Positions 1-7,736 of a stretch of DNA of 64,000 bases are shown in pieces. How positions within the stretch are numbered: position 1 is the first letter of the stretch; each line of letters starts with the position of its first letter. Position numbers and translations under genes: made by a program. The notes under the pieces are model-generated. The model ran no database searches, was not told the origin of the DNA, and was given only the letters and a program-made list of their open reading frames with translations. The DNA lies in NCBI GenBank assembly GCA_963775015.1, contig CAVZHI010000014.1, positions 62,001-126,000 on the forward strand, in the 5' to 3' direction. This stretch comes from JAEMQF01 sp963775015. Its GTDB lineage: Bacteria; Pseudomonadota; Gammaproteobacteria; Burkholderiales; Burkholderiaceae_C.

Positions 1-996
1 GCCGCGCTGGGCTTGAGCCGGCGCCACGCCGAGATTTCGCTCGACGACTCCGGGCGCCTCAAGGTCACCGACCTGAACAGCATGAACGGCACGTTCGTGA
101 ACCGCACGCGGATCAGCGGTTCGTGCCGGATCAGCGAGAACGACGTGATCCACTTCGGCAACGCCGAATTCCGTCTCGGCGCCAAGGACAGCGGAAAGCC
201 CGCCGAGACGACGTTCGACTGCGAGCGCACGATGCTCGTACCTGCCGGAAAGTCATTGAGCGAACATTTCGTGCCGCGCGAGCGCGAGTTCCGCGAGCTG
301 CTCGGCGGCGTCGGCCTGTCGGCGGCGGTGCAGCCGATCGTCGACGCGCGCAGCGGTGCGCTGTTCGCCTACGAATTGCTCGGGCGCAGCGTGCACCCCG
401 AGCTGCCCAAGTCGCCGGTCCACCTGTTCAGTCTGGCCACGCTGCTCGACTGCGAAGCCGAACTCAGCCAGGCGTTTCGCGAGCATGGCCTGCGCGCGCT
501 CGGGGCGCGCCTGAACGGTACGCCGCTGTTCGTCAACACGCACCCCAAGGAAACCTTTGAAGACAGCTTCATGGCGGCGTTGACGCTGTTGCGCGAAGCC
601 CCGGGCGCGCCGAACCTGGTGATCGAAGTTCACGAAACTGCGGTGACCGAAGTCGCGCGAATGCGCGAACTCGCGGCAAAACTGGCCCACATCGGCGTGC
701 GTTTTGCCTATGACGATTTCGGCGCCGGCCAGGCACGGTTGAACGAACTCGGCGACGTGCCGGCGCATTTCGTCAAGTTCGACATGGGCCTGATCCGCGG
801 CATTCACGTCGCGAGCGAGCGCAAGCGGCGCGTCGTCGGCGATCTGGTGCGGCTCGTGCTCGACCTCGGTTCGATTGCGCTCGCCGAGGGCGTGGAGTTC
901 GAAGAAGAAGCCGAAGTCTGCCGCGACATGGGGTTCCAGCTCATCCAGGGCTACCTGACGGGCAAGCCGATGCCCGTCGAAGCGATACCGGCCTGA
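1..996 (+). CDS. FHA-EAL domain protein (5' end outside window)
   Basis: The frame is open to base 1, so the N-terminus is missing. An FHA fold opens the fragment, with the phosphothreonine-binding signature SRRHAEI and the later DLNSMNGTFVN strand at about residues 5-60. An EAL-type phosphodiesterase domain fills about residues 105-325. EAL landmarks are present: YELLGR in place of the usual EAL triplet, FVNTHP, the glutamate in IEVHE, YDDFGAG, FVKFD, AEGVE and QGYL. The metal and catalytic positions therefore look kept although the signature reads ELL. By family it would hydrolyse c-di-GMP or act as a degenerate sensor, gated by FHA binding to a phosphothreonine protein. Cytosolic; no membrane segment in the visible part. 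Confidence 0.85.
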   Translation, partial: AALGLSRRHAEISLDDSGRLKVTDLNSMNGTFVNRTRISGSCRISENDVIHFGNAEFRLGAKDSGKPAETTFDCERTMLVPAGKSLSEHFVPREREFRELLGGVGLSAAVQPIVDARSGALFAYELLGRSVHPELPKSPVHLFSLATLLDCEAELSQAFREHGLRALGARLNGTPLFVNTHPKETFEDSFMAALTLLREAPGAPNLVIEVHETAVTEVARMRELAAKLAHIGVRFAYDDFGAGQARLNELGDVPAHFVKFDMGLIRGIHVASERKRRVVGDLVRLVLDLGSIALAEGVEFEEEAEVCRDMGFQLIQGYLTGKPMPVEAIPA

Positions 997-1006
997 GCTC
1001 GAATCT

Positions 1007-1706
1007 TCAGGCGAGCTGCTCGCGCAGCGCCGCGATCGTGCTGCGGTAGTCGGGCTGGCCGAAGACCGCGCTGCCGGCGACAAACGTGTCGGCGCCGGCG
1101 TCGGCGATGCTGCGGATGTTGCCGGCGTTGACGCCGCCATCGACTTCGAGGCGGATGTCGCGCCCGCTGCGCTCGATGAGGCGTCGCACTTGTTCGATCT
1201 TCTTCAGCACCCCGGGAATGAAACTCTGCCCACCAAAACCCGGGTTCACGCTCATCACGAGAACCAGATCGAGCTTGTCGAGCGTCCACTCCAGAACATC
1301 CAGAGGCGCGGCCGGGTTGAAGACGAGGCCGGTGCGGCAGCCCGCCGCCTGGATGAGCTGCAGGCTGCGGTCGACATGCGTCGAAGCGTCGGGGTGGAAC
1401 GAAATCAGATCCGCGCCGGCCTTGGCGAATGCCAGCGCGAGCTCGTCCACCGGTTGCACCATCAGGTGCACGTCGATCGGCACACGAGTGCCGTCGTCAC
1501 GCACGGCGTGCGGACGCAGCGCCGCGCACACCATCGGCCCGAACGTCAGGTTCGGCACGTAATGGTTGTCCATCACGTCGAAGTGGATCCAGTCGGCGCC
1601 GGCGCGGATCACGTCGCGGACTTCATCGCCCAGGCGCGCGAAGTCGGCGGACAGGATGACTCGGCGCGATGCGGTAGCGCGGTTCGGTGGCGGGAAGACT
1701 CGGCAT
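1007..1706 (-). CDS. rpe: ribulose-phosphate 3-epimerase (frame broken near the start)
   Basis: Interconverts ribulose 5-phosphate and xylulose 5-phosphate in the pentose phosphate and Calvin pathways. Family motifs are clear: LSADFARLGDEV, HFDVMDNHYVPNLTFGP with the catalytic Asp, MSVNPGFGGQSFIP and the C-terminal VDGGVN phosphate loop. One extra base near 1658 shifts the frame. With it removed, the ATG at 1706 gives a start leading into RYRIAPSILSADF, the expected N-terminus of about 232 residues; the uncorrected frame would start at 1714 with an atypical leader. It converges on the FHA-EAL gene. In many Burkholderiales rpe lies close to apaG; here about 5.5 kb of receptor and regulator genes lies between them. 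Confidence 0.92.
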
Positions 1707-1813
1707 CCGGCCATTCTAGGGACCGACCACGCGCTGCGAAATTCGCCCGCCGCCGGCCATTGCAGCCGGCGGCAGAGAAGAACGCGATCGAGGCGTGCGG
1801 TGGCGGCGCGACC

Positions 1814-4741
1814 CTAGAACTTGTACGAAGCGGCGACGTAGACGAAGCGTGCTCGCGCATCGTATTGCGTGACGTCGTAGCCGCCCTGGAACTGGTTGCT
1901 CGTCGGGATGAAAATGGGCGGGTCCTTGTCGAACAGATTCCTCACCCCGATGGCCAATTTCAGATTCTTCACTCCGGTGAATGCGACGTTGACGTCGTAG
2001 ATCGCCTCGTCGGGGACCTGGTGCGGGCTGCCGTTGAGGTCATTGCCGTCGCGATAGCCGCGACGGTAGTTTTGGGCGAACGTGACCGCCCAAGGGCCTT
2101 GCGACCAGGTCGCGCTCAGATAATGCTTCCAGCGCAGCACCACACCGTCCTGCAGACTGCTGTGGCTGCTCAGCACCGGGTCGCCGTTGGGCTCGACCAT
2201 CGTGCCCACTTTGTGCGACACATTGCCGCCCGGGCCCGTCTGGTCAAACTTCATCACGTAGCTGCCGGCGAGGTACCAGTCAATCCGAGAGGACTCGAGG
2301 TTCATCCGGTAGGTCGCCTCGATGTCAATGCCCTCGGTTTTCAGCTCGCCGGCGTTTTGCAGCGTTTGAATGATCGAATTGATGTCATTCCCGGTCAAAG
2401 AGACGAGGCCTGCGTAGGCGGGATCTCCCGCGCGAAAGCGCGACACCACTTCTTGCGCCGACGGCAGGGTCACCAGGTCCTTCACGCTGACATTGAAGTA
2501 GTCGAGCGATAGCGAGGCGTCCTTGGAGGGCTGCAGCACGATTCCCAACGTGTTCTGGCGCGACTTTTCGGGTTTCAGCGAGGGGTTCCCGCCCGTCAGG
2601 GCGTTCACCTGCAGGTCCGTCTGGCCGGTGCCGCCCGGGCCGGTGTCGTTGAATTGCTCCGACGAGCCAAGCGCCTGCGGCTGCCACAGATCGACCAAGG
2701 TGGGAACGCGAAAACCGGTGCCCGTGGACCCGCGCAACGAAATCTCACGAACCGGCTGATAGCGCAGCGAGCCCTTGTAGTTGTTCGAATTCCCGACGCC
2801 GCTGTACTTGTCGTAGCGCATCGCCAGGTTCCCCTCCAGGCCTTTGATGATGGGGACGTTCAACTCGCCGAACGCCGAGCCGATTTTCCGATCGCGGTCC
2901 ACCGGCGGCACGCCACCCCCGAGGCCCGCAATGTCGCCCGACTGCAGCGCCGCGCTGGGTTGGGTGACGAACGACTCCTCGCGGTACTGCAGGCCCGCAG
3001 CGTATTGCAGTGCGCCGGCGGGGAGGGTGGCCAATTCGCCCGTCACCTTGCCGTCGATCTCGGTGCTCTTGGAGTTCGCGTCGAGCGAAGCGCCGGTGTA
3101 CTTGGCGCCTGCGGCCGCGAGCGCTGCGTTGAAAGCGGCCGACTGCTGCAGCGACCATGGGTTGTAGTCACTGCCTGCAGCGTTGACGACCCGCGTGAAC
3201 GCGACCTGAGAGAAGAAGCCCTCAGGCACGGTGCCGCCGACCTTGTTTTCATTGCGCGACGCGGCGACTTCCCAATCCTGCTTGAGCAAGGTGCCGCGCA
3301 GCCCACCGTTGATCCGGCTCTGCGTCGAGGTATCGATCTGGGTGCGTGGCCCGAAATCGAATACCCGCGCCGTGACGGCGATGGGTTGACCGATCAACTG
3401 GTCGAATCCCTCCAGCGGGTGCGCCGCATGCTGTGCGGTGAGGTACGGTACGACGATCGTGTTGTAAACGGGGTTGGTCGGCCGGATCACCAGGGCCGGC
3501 TCGACCCCCTGCAAAGCGAACGCCGAGTCGGTCGTGGAGAAACTGCGGCGCATCGGGCTGGGCTGGAATTGCTGCGTCACTTTGCTGCGCGAGTAGAGCA
3601 AGTCGCCGAAAGCCTCGAGGTTGTCTGTCAGCTTGAATGTCAGGTTGCCACTCAAGGTCGACAACTCACGCTTTGGAATCAATCCCACATCCTTGTTGCT
3701 GTCGTACGAGCAGAAGGGTGCTCCCTTGGTCGTCCTGGTCGTGTCCAGGTACATGCTGACCGACGCGCATTGGTCCGACGCAGCGAGTGGGTTTCCGTAG
3801 CCCGCACCCGGGCTGTTGCCGAACAGTGCGATGGTTGGGGGCTCCTGGTCCGCCGGCGGAGTTCCGGGTGGCGAGGGGAATTTCGGGTTGGGCCCGACAC
3901 GGCGCCCGGGCGAGTTCCCCGGCGGCGGCGGGGTCGAATCCTCGTCCGTCGCGCTGTAAGGGGTACCGTTGCCGAGGTTGTACGCGCCTTCGATGTTGCC
4001 TTGCCCAGTGGCCGCGGCTGACACGAAGGGCGGGATGTTGCCCGTCCTCGCGAACTTGCGATCCTTCGCGAACAGCGCCGATTCCTTTTCCAGCGAAGCG
4101 GAAAGGGTCACGTTGAAGCGATTTTGCGTGACGTCGCCAAATCCGGCGACGACATGCGCCTTCTGTGTTTTGCCACCGCCGCTGCGCGTTGGGGTTCCAG
4201 CGCTGGCTCCGAGCTCGATGCCGTGAAAGTCCTTCGTGAGGATGAAATTGACAACCCCGGCGATTGCGTCCGAGCCGTACACCCCTGACGCACCGTCCTT
4301 GAGGATTTCGATTCTGTCGATCGCCGCCAAGGGAATCGAATTGATGTTCACCGAGCCGCCGTTGCCGCCTGAAAAGAGTGCCAGTCGACGACCATTCACC
4401 AAGACCAATGTACGGTCTTCGCCAAGGCCACGCAGCGAGATCGACGACTGTCCATAAGTCGAATTGCCGGCACCGACGGCACCGCTGATTGCGCCTTGCG
4501 ACGAAATTGCGGAGATCGATTGAAGCAGTTGCTCCGTGCTCGTCGCGCCGCTGCGGGCGATTTCTTCCCGGGTCACGATCTGAACCGGAAGCGCGGTATC
4601 AGCCTCGATGCGGCGGATCGACGACCCCGTGATTTCGACGCGCTCGAGCTGCTGCTGGGCGTGCGTGGGCGTCGTGCTCATGGCCAGCGTGCCGCCGAAA
4701 GCGAGCATCAATCCTGAACTGATCTTGGTCTTGTCAAACAT
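1814..4741 (-). CDS. TonB-dependent outer membrane receptor
   Basis: About 975 residues. The start at 4741 follows GGAGACAAC and gives a cleavable signal peptide ending in THAQ; upstream in-frame codons precede the signal and are probably untranslated. The plug domain (about 40-165) contains ERVEITGSSIRR, RGLGEDRTLVLVNGRR and the ILKDGASGVYGSDAIAGVVNF stretch typical of Caulobacter/Xanthomonas-like TonB receptors. A large 22-strand-type barrel follows and ends in the aromatic outer-membrane signature YKF. A proline-rich loop lies around 380-420. It probably imports a metal chelate, carbohydrate or other bulky substrate with TonB energy; the ligand cannot be told from sequence. It lies downstream of the regulators at 4965-6574 on the same strand and may be their target. 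Confidence 0.9.
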   Translation of the reverse strand: MFDKTKISSGLMLAFGGTLAMSTTPTHAQQQLERVEITGSSIRRIEADTALPVQIVTREEIARSGATSTEQLLQSISAISSQGAISGAVGAGNSTYGQSSISLRGLGEDRTLVLVNGRRLALFSGGNGGSVNINSIPLAAIDRIEILKDGASGVYGSDAIAGVVNFILTKDFHGIELGASAGTPTRSGGGKTQKAHVVAGFGDVTQNRFNVTLSASLEKESALFAKDRKFARTGNIPPFVSAAATGQGNIEGAYNLGNGTPYSATDEDSTPPPPGNSPGRRVGPNPKFPSPPGTPPADQEPPTIALFGNSPGAGYGNPLAASDQCASVSMYLDTTRTTKGAPFCSYDSNKDVGLIPKRELSTLSGNLTFKLTDNLEAFGDLLYSRSKVTQQFQPSPMRRSFSTTDSAFALQGVEPALVIRPTNPVYNTIVVPYLTAQHAAHPLEGFDQLIGQPIAVTARVFDFGPRTQIDTSTQSRINGGLRGTLLKQDWEVAASRNENKVGGTVPEGFFSQVAFTRVVNAAGSDYNPWSLQQSAAFNAALAAAGAKYTGASLDANSKSTEIDGKVTGELATLPAGALQYAAGLQYREESFVTQPSAALQSGDIAGLGGGVPPVDRDRKIGSAFGELNVPIIKGLEGNLAMRYDKYSGVGNSNNYKGSLRYQPVREISLRGSTGTGFRVPTLVDLWQPQALGSSEQFNDTGPGGTGQTDLQVNALTGGNPSLKPEKSRQNTLGIVLQPSKDASLSLDYFNVSVKDLVTLPSAQEVVSRFRAGDPAYAGLVSLTGNDINSIIQTLQNAGELKTEGIDIEATYRMNLESSRIDWYLAGSYVMKFDQTGPGGNVSHKVGTMVEPNGDPVLSSHSSLQDGVVLRWKHYLSATWSQGPWAVTFAQNYRRGYRDGNDLNGSPHQVPDEAIYDVNVAFTGVKNLKLAIGVRNLFDKDPPIFIPTSNQFQGGYDVTQYDARARFVYVAASYKF

Positions 4742-4964
4742 GTTGTCTCCGTACGCCGATCGATCGCGGCAATGTTGGATGAATGAATGGCTGAGTCCCG
4801 CGCCAGTGGCCGGGTGCTGAAAGGGTACGGAACGGACTTCTCCCACACGTTGCAGTTCTTGCGAATTTGCACCGGTACGGCGCCCGCGCAACGGGCCATG
4901 GCGCTGCTGAAACAGGACTGAAACAGTTGAGGCGCCGCGGCGGCGTTGCGCCACGCGCTTTCGG

Positions 4965-5705
4965 TCAAGCCACCGAAGCCGACTCGCTGTGCAACGGCGC
5001 GGCACCACGCTCGGGAAGCGCCTGTTCGGTGAGGCAATAGCCGCGTCCGTAGATCGTGTCCAGGCGCAAGGTGTGCACGCCGCCGTCCTTGAGCTTCTTG
5101 CGGATCCGGTACACATGCACGTCAGCGCCGCGGCCGATCGACTCGGCGCTGCCGCGCAAGGTGCGAACGATCGTTTCGCGGTCGACGAACTGGCCCGGGT
5201 TCGCTGCCAGCAGGTGCAGCAGCGCGAACTCCTGGACCGTGAGCTTGAGCGGTGCGTCGCCGACGAACGCCAGCCCGCGCCTGGCGTCCATCATTAGCGG
5301 GCCGATCCGGACTTCGTCGTCATTCACTTCGGCCGCGGGCTGGCCGGCGGACTCGATCAGGCGCGCCAGTTTGGCGCAGATCAGGCGTGGCGAGATCGGC
5401 TTCACGAGCACCGCTGTGGCGCCCGACTCGAGGCCGAGCAACTGGCGCTGTTCGTCGTTCACGCTCGACAACATCACCAGCGGCGAACGGTAGGTCGCGT
5501 GCACGCGGCGCAGCACGTCGACGTAGTCGGCGCCAAAGCCGTCGGCGTCGACGAGTGCAGCGTCGAACTTCCAGTGGCGCAGGATGTTGAGCGCCGTCGC
5601 AGTCGATTGCACCGGATAGGGCCGAAAGCCGAAGCCGGGGAATTCGCGCTCCACTTCGCGCGACAACAAGCGTTCGCGCTCGATGATCAAACAGGTGTAG
5701 GCCAT
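4965..5705 (-). CDS. OmpR-type response regulator with atypical receiver
   Basis: 246 residues. Receiver at about 1-118 and winged-helix DNA-binding domain at about 140-235, with LTVQEFALLHLLAANPGQFVDRE and VHVYRIRKKL as the recognisable OmpR/PhoB elements. The phosphoacceptor candidate is the Asp in ALVDAD, and the conserved Lys is in LVKPISP. The N-terminal acidic pair that binds Mg2+ reads E-R-E after LII instead of two adjacent acids, so phosphorylation may be altered. There is no histidine kinase next to it. It overlaps the 3' end of the AraC-like gene by 19 bases, so the two are co-transcribed, and the TonB receptor follows downstream. A role in controlling that receptor is inferred. 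Confidence 0.85.
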   Translation of the reverse strand: MAYTCLIIERERLLSREVEREFPGFGFRPYPVQSTATALNILRHWKFDAALVDADGFGADYVDVLRRVHATYRSPLVMLSSVNDEQRQLLGLESGATAVLVKPISPRLICAKLARLIESAGQPAAEVNDDEVRIGPLMMDARRGLAFVGDAPLKLTVQEFALLHLLAANPGQFVDRETIVRTLRGSAESIGRGADVHVYRIRKKLKDGGVHTLRLDTIYGRGYCLTEQALPERGAAPLHSESASVA

Positions 5706-6574
5706 GCGTCTGGACTCAGGGGCGATGCCGGCGAAGCACGCGGGCCCGAGGGAGCTTCGCGCAGCGCCTGGCCACCGGCGCCATGTTCGGCGTGCAGGCG
5801 ACGGAACAGCGACCAGCGATTGCCGAATCCCGAAGTGACCGCGATCTGGTTCAGGTCGCCATCGCGGCTCGCCAGCAGGCGCCGCGCGGCGCGCAGCCGC
5901 TGCTTCAGCAGGTACGCGTGCGGCGTGACCCCGAGCACCTGGCGGAACAGGCGCACCAAGTGAAATCGCGACAGGCGCGCAGCCTGTGCGATGTCGTCGA
6001 GTTGCAGCGGGAGTTCGAAGTGGCTCAGGATGAAATCGGTCGCAAGAAGGACGCGGCGCAACAGCTCCTGGCGCGTCGCCGGCTTCACGCAGTGAATGCG
6101 CAGCGCGGATTGGTTGAGTTCGTCCTCAACGCGCAGCATGGTTTGCAGCAGCGCCACGAATTGAGCGTCGAGCCATTGCGCCCCGGCGTTTCCGCTCCGC
6201 AGCGCCGCTTCGAGGGTGTGCAGCTGTGCGCCAGCGGGGTCGTCCTTGAGCCGCAGGTGTTCATGAAACCTGGGCAACACCGCCCCATCGAGCGCGCGCT
6301 CAATTTGCCGGGCGCTGAAAATCAGCACCAGAGAGCGACCTTCGATGCAGCTTTGCGCCCCGACGTCGGCGGGGCGGTTCTGGATCAGATAGTTGTCCGG
6401 GTCGAGCCTCAGGTTCCGGTGCTCGCGCAGCAGGCTCTCCCGACCCGCCACAACAGTCCGGACGCACAGCCGCGCGTCGGGTCGCGGGGAAGCGCCCCCC
6501 CACGGAGCCTGCGCAGGAGGCGCGCCCCGGCACGGGTCGGTGAACGTGGATCCGTCGATGAACAGGGCCGGCAT
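5687..6574 (-). CDS. AraC-family transcriptional regulator
   Basis: 295 residues. The N-terminal half (about 1-170) is a poorly conserved ligand or partner domain. The C-terminal AraC/XylS DNA-binding region has two helix-turn-helix motifs: the first is LQLDDIAQAARLSRFHLVRL with the following FRQVLGVTPHAYLLKQRL, the second is LNQIAVTSGFGNRWSLFRR. The FRQVLGVTPHAYL linker is a family hallmark. First gene of the araC-like/response-regulator pair, probably leading to the TonB receptor. The upstream gap to the MarR gene holds a palindrome at 6599-6618 that resembles the site in front of that gene. The effector is unknown. Confidence 0.85.
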   Translation of the reverse strand: MPALFIDGSTFTDPCRGAPPAQAPWGGASPRPDARLCVRTVVAGRESLLREHRNLRLDPDNYLIQNRPADVGAQSCIEGRSLVLIFSARQIERALDGAVLPRFHEHLRLKDDPAGAQLHTLEAALRSGNAGAQWLDAQFVALLQTMLRVEDELNQSALRIHCVKPATRQELLRRVLLATDFILSHFELPLQLDDIAQAARLSRFHLVRLFRQVLGVTPHAYLLKQRLRAARRLLASRDGDLNQIAVTSGFGNRWSLFRRLHAEHGAGGQALREAPSGPRASPASPLSPDAWPTPV

Positions 6575-6598
6575 GGCAGCAACTCGGGAAATTTCAAG

Positions 6599-6618
6599 TT
6601 ACGTGTATATGCATGTAA
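6599..6618. promoter_or_regulatory. imperfect palindrome upstream of the AraC-like gene
   Basis: A 20-base imperfect palindrome (16 of 20 positions symmetric) with core TATATGCAT lies 25 bases upstream of the AraC-like start. It shares the 8-mer ATATGCAT (inverted) with the site in front of the MarR-like gene. A shared MarR operator is inferred, not shown. Confidence 0.4.
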
Positions 6619-6639
6619 ATGGGCAAAAAAAGGGGCGCG

Positions 6640-7080
6640 TTACGGAATCGCGCTGACCAGCTTCAGCAGCTTCTTGTTCATCGCCTCCAGGCCGCCTTGG
6701 CCCAGTGCCTGCTGGACTTCCTTCTGGGCACGCTGCCAATGCGGCAGCGCCGCGCCGAACTGATCGCGCCCAGCCGGCGTCAGCGCGACGAGGCGCTGGC
6801 GGCGGTCTTCACCCACCGTCATCGAAACGAGCCCGCGGCGCGCCAGGATGCGCAGGTTGCGCAGCAGCGTCGTCTGGTCCATCACGATCGTGGCCGCGAT
6901 GTCCTTCACCGACGCCGAGCGCAGCGCAACGACCGCCCACAACACCGTCATCTGCGTCGCTTGCAGCCCGGCGGGACGAAGGTGGCGGTTGTAGATCGCG
7001 GTCACGGCCCGTGCCGCCATGCGCATGTTGCCGCAGACGCAGTCAAAGCCGGAAGGTGCGAATCGATCGACCAAGTCCAT
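6640..7080 (-). CDS. MarR-family transcriptional regulator
   Basis: 146 residues with the MarR winged helix: the recognition part is VKDIAATIVMDQTTLLRNLR, followed by the wing LVSMTVGEDRRQRLVALTPAG, whose DxRxR wing motif is retained. Forms a dimer and usually represses its own gene and neighbours, releasing DNA on ligand binding. Three cysteines or nearby residues at the N-terminus (FDCVCGN) could be redox sensitive, but this is speculative. Oriented toward the AraC-like gene and separated from it by 65 bases. A GC stem over the stop codon (6635-6639 with 6649-6653), followed by CCC and seven T on the minus strand, may end transcription. Confidence 0.88.
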   Translation of the reverse strand: MDLVDRFAPSGFDCVCGNMRMAARAVTAIYNRHLRPAGLQATQMTVLWAVVALRSASVKDIAATIVMDQTTLLRNLRILARRGLVSMTVGEDRRQRLVALTPAGRDQFGAALPHWQRAQKEVQQALGQGGLEAMNKKLLKLVSAIP

Positions 7081-7094
7081 GCGATCAGTATAGA

Positions 7095-7104
7095 TGCATA
7101 TGCA
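7095..7104. promoter_or_regulatory. candidate MarR operator
   Basis: TGCATATGCA is a perfect 10-base palindrome 15 bases upstream of the MarR-like start codon, where an autoregulatory operator is expected. Its ATGCATAT core recurs inverted at 6599-6618. Confidence 0.4.
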
Positions 7105-7211
7105 GGTTCCTGTGATTCGCGGTGCGCGTGCAGAGCGACTGCCGACACCTCCGCGCCGCCCCTGCCGGTGCGCTTCGTGAGCCGATTCCCCTGCCTCCGT
7201 AGAATCGCCCC

Positions 7212-7586
7212 ATGTCCAAGCCCGAATTCACGAACACGGTCAGCGTGCGTCACTTGCCCGAACAGTCGGACCCGAAGGCCGGGGAGCACGCGTTTGCCTA
7301 CACGGTGACGATTCGCAATTCAGGCGACATCACGGCGCAGCTGATCGCGCGCCACTGGATCATCAGCGACGCGAACGGCCATACCGACGAAGTGCGCGGC
7401 CTCGCGGTCGTCGGCCACCAGCCGGTGCTCAAGCCCGGCGAGAGCTTCGAGTACACGAGCTGGACGCGGCTGCGCACTGCGAACGGAACCATGCGCGGCA
7501 CGTTCTTCTGCATGACCGAAGACGCGTGGCCCTTCGACTCTCCGGTGCACGAATTCGGCCTGACGCTGGCGTCGGCCTTGCATTGA
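7212..7586 (+). CDS. apaG: ApaG protein
   Basis: 124 residues, full family length, a single FnIII-like beta-sandwich domain. Characteristic stretches are FAYTVTIRN, ARHWIISDANG, VRGLAVVGHQPVLKPGE, YTSWT and GTFFCMTEDA. ApaG proteins are linked to Co2+/Mg2+ resistance and dinucleoside polyphosphate metabolism in enterobacteria; the biochemical role is still loosely defined. It is followed by the small minus-strand gene and mltA, a neighbourhood common in Burkholderiales. Confidence 0.95.
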   Translation: MSKPEFTNTVSVRHLPEQSDPKAGEHAFAYTVTIRNSGDITAQLIARHWIISDANGHTDEVRGLAVVGHQPVLKPGESFEYTSWTRLRTANGTMRGTFFCMTEDAWPFDSPVHEFGLTLASALH

Positions 7587-7619
7587 CGCTGCCGCGAGCG
7601 TGTGGCGCCGGCGCGGCGC

Positions 7620-7736
7620 TCACTCGTCGGGGCCGGGCCGCCGCTCGCCGCGCGTGCGGCCGGAAAACATCGTCCACCACACGATCAACAGCAGCACCAC
7701 CAGGGCGGCCAGCGCTTCCAGCAAAATGAGCCACAT
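7620..7736 (-). CDS. small single-span membrane protein (38 aa)
   Basis: A 38-residue frame with one strong transmembrane helix (LILLEALAALVVLLLIVWW, residues 3-21), then FSGRTRGERRPGPDE, a basic cytosol-type tail. Similar tiny proteins with WWTMFSGR are, to my recollection, common next to apaG and mltA in this order. It converges on apaG (33 bases between stops) and its start codon overlaps the first possible starts of mltA on the other strand. Function unknown. No strong Shine-Dalgarno is seen. Confidence 0.6.
   Translation of the reverse strand: MWLILLEALAALVVLLLIVWWTMFSGRTRGERRPGPDE

Noticed and set aside
1007..1714. rpe starting at ATG 1714
   Set aside because: That start gives an atypical leader; one extra base near 1658 and the ATG at 1706 restore the RYRIAPSILSADF start.
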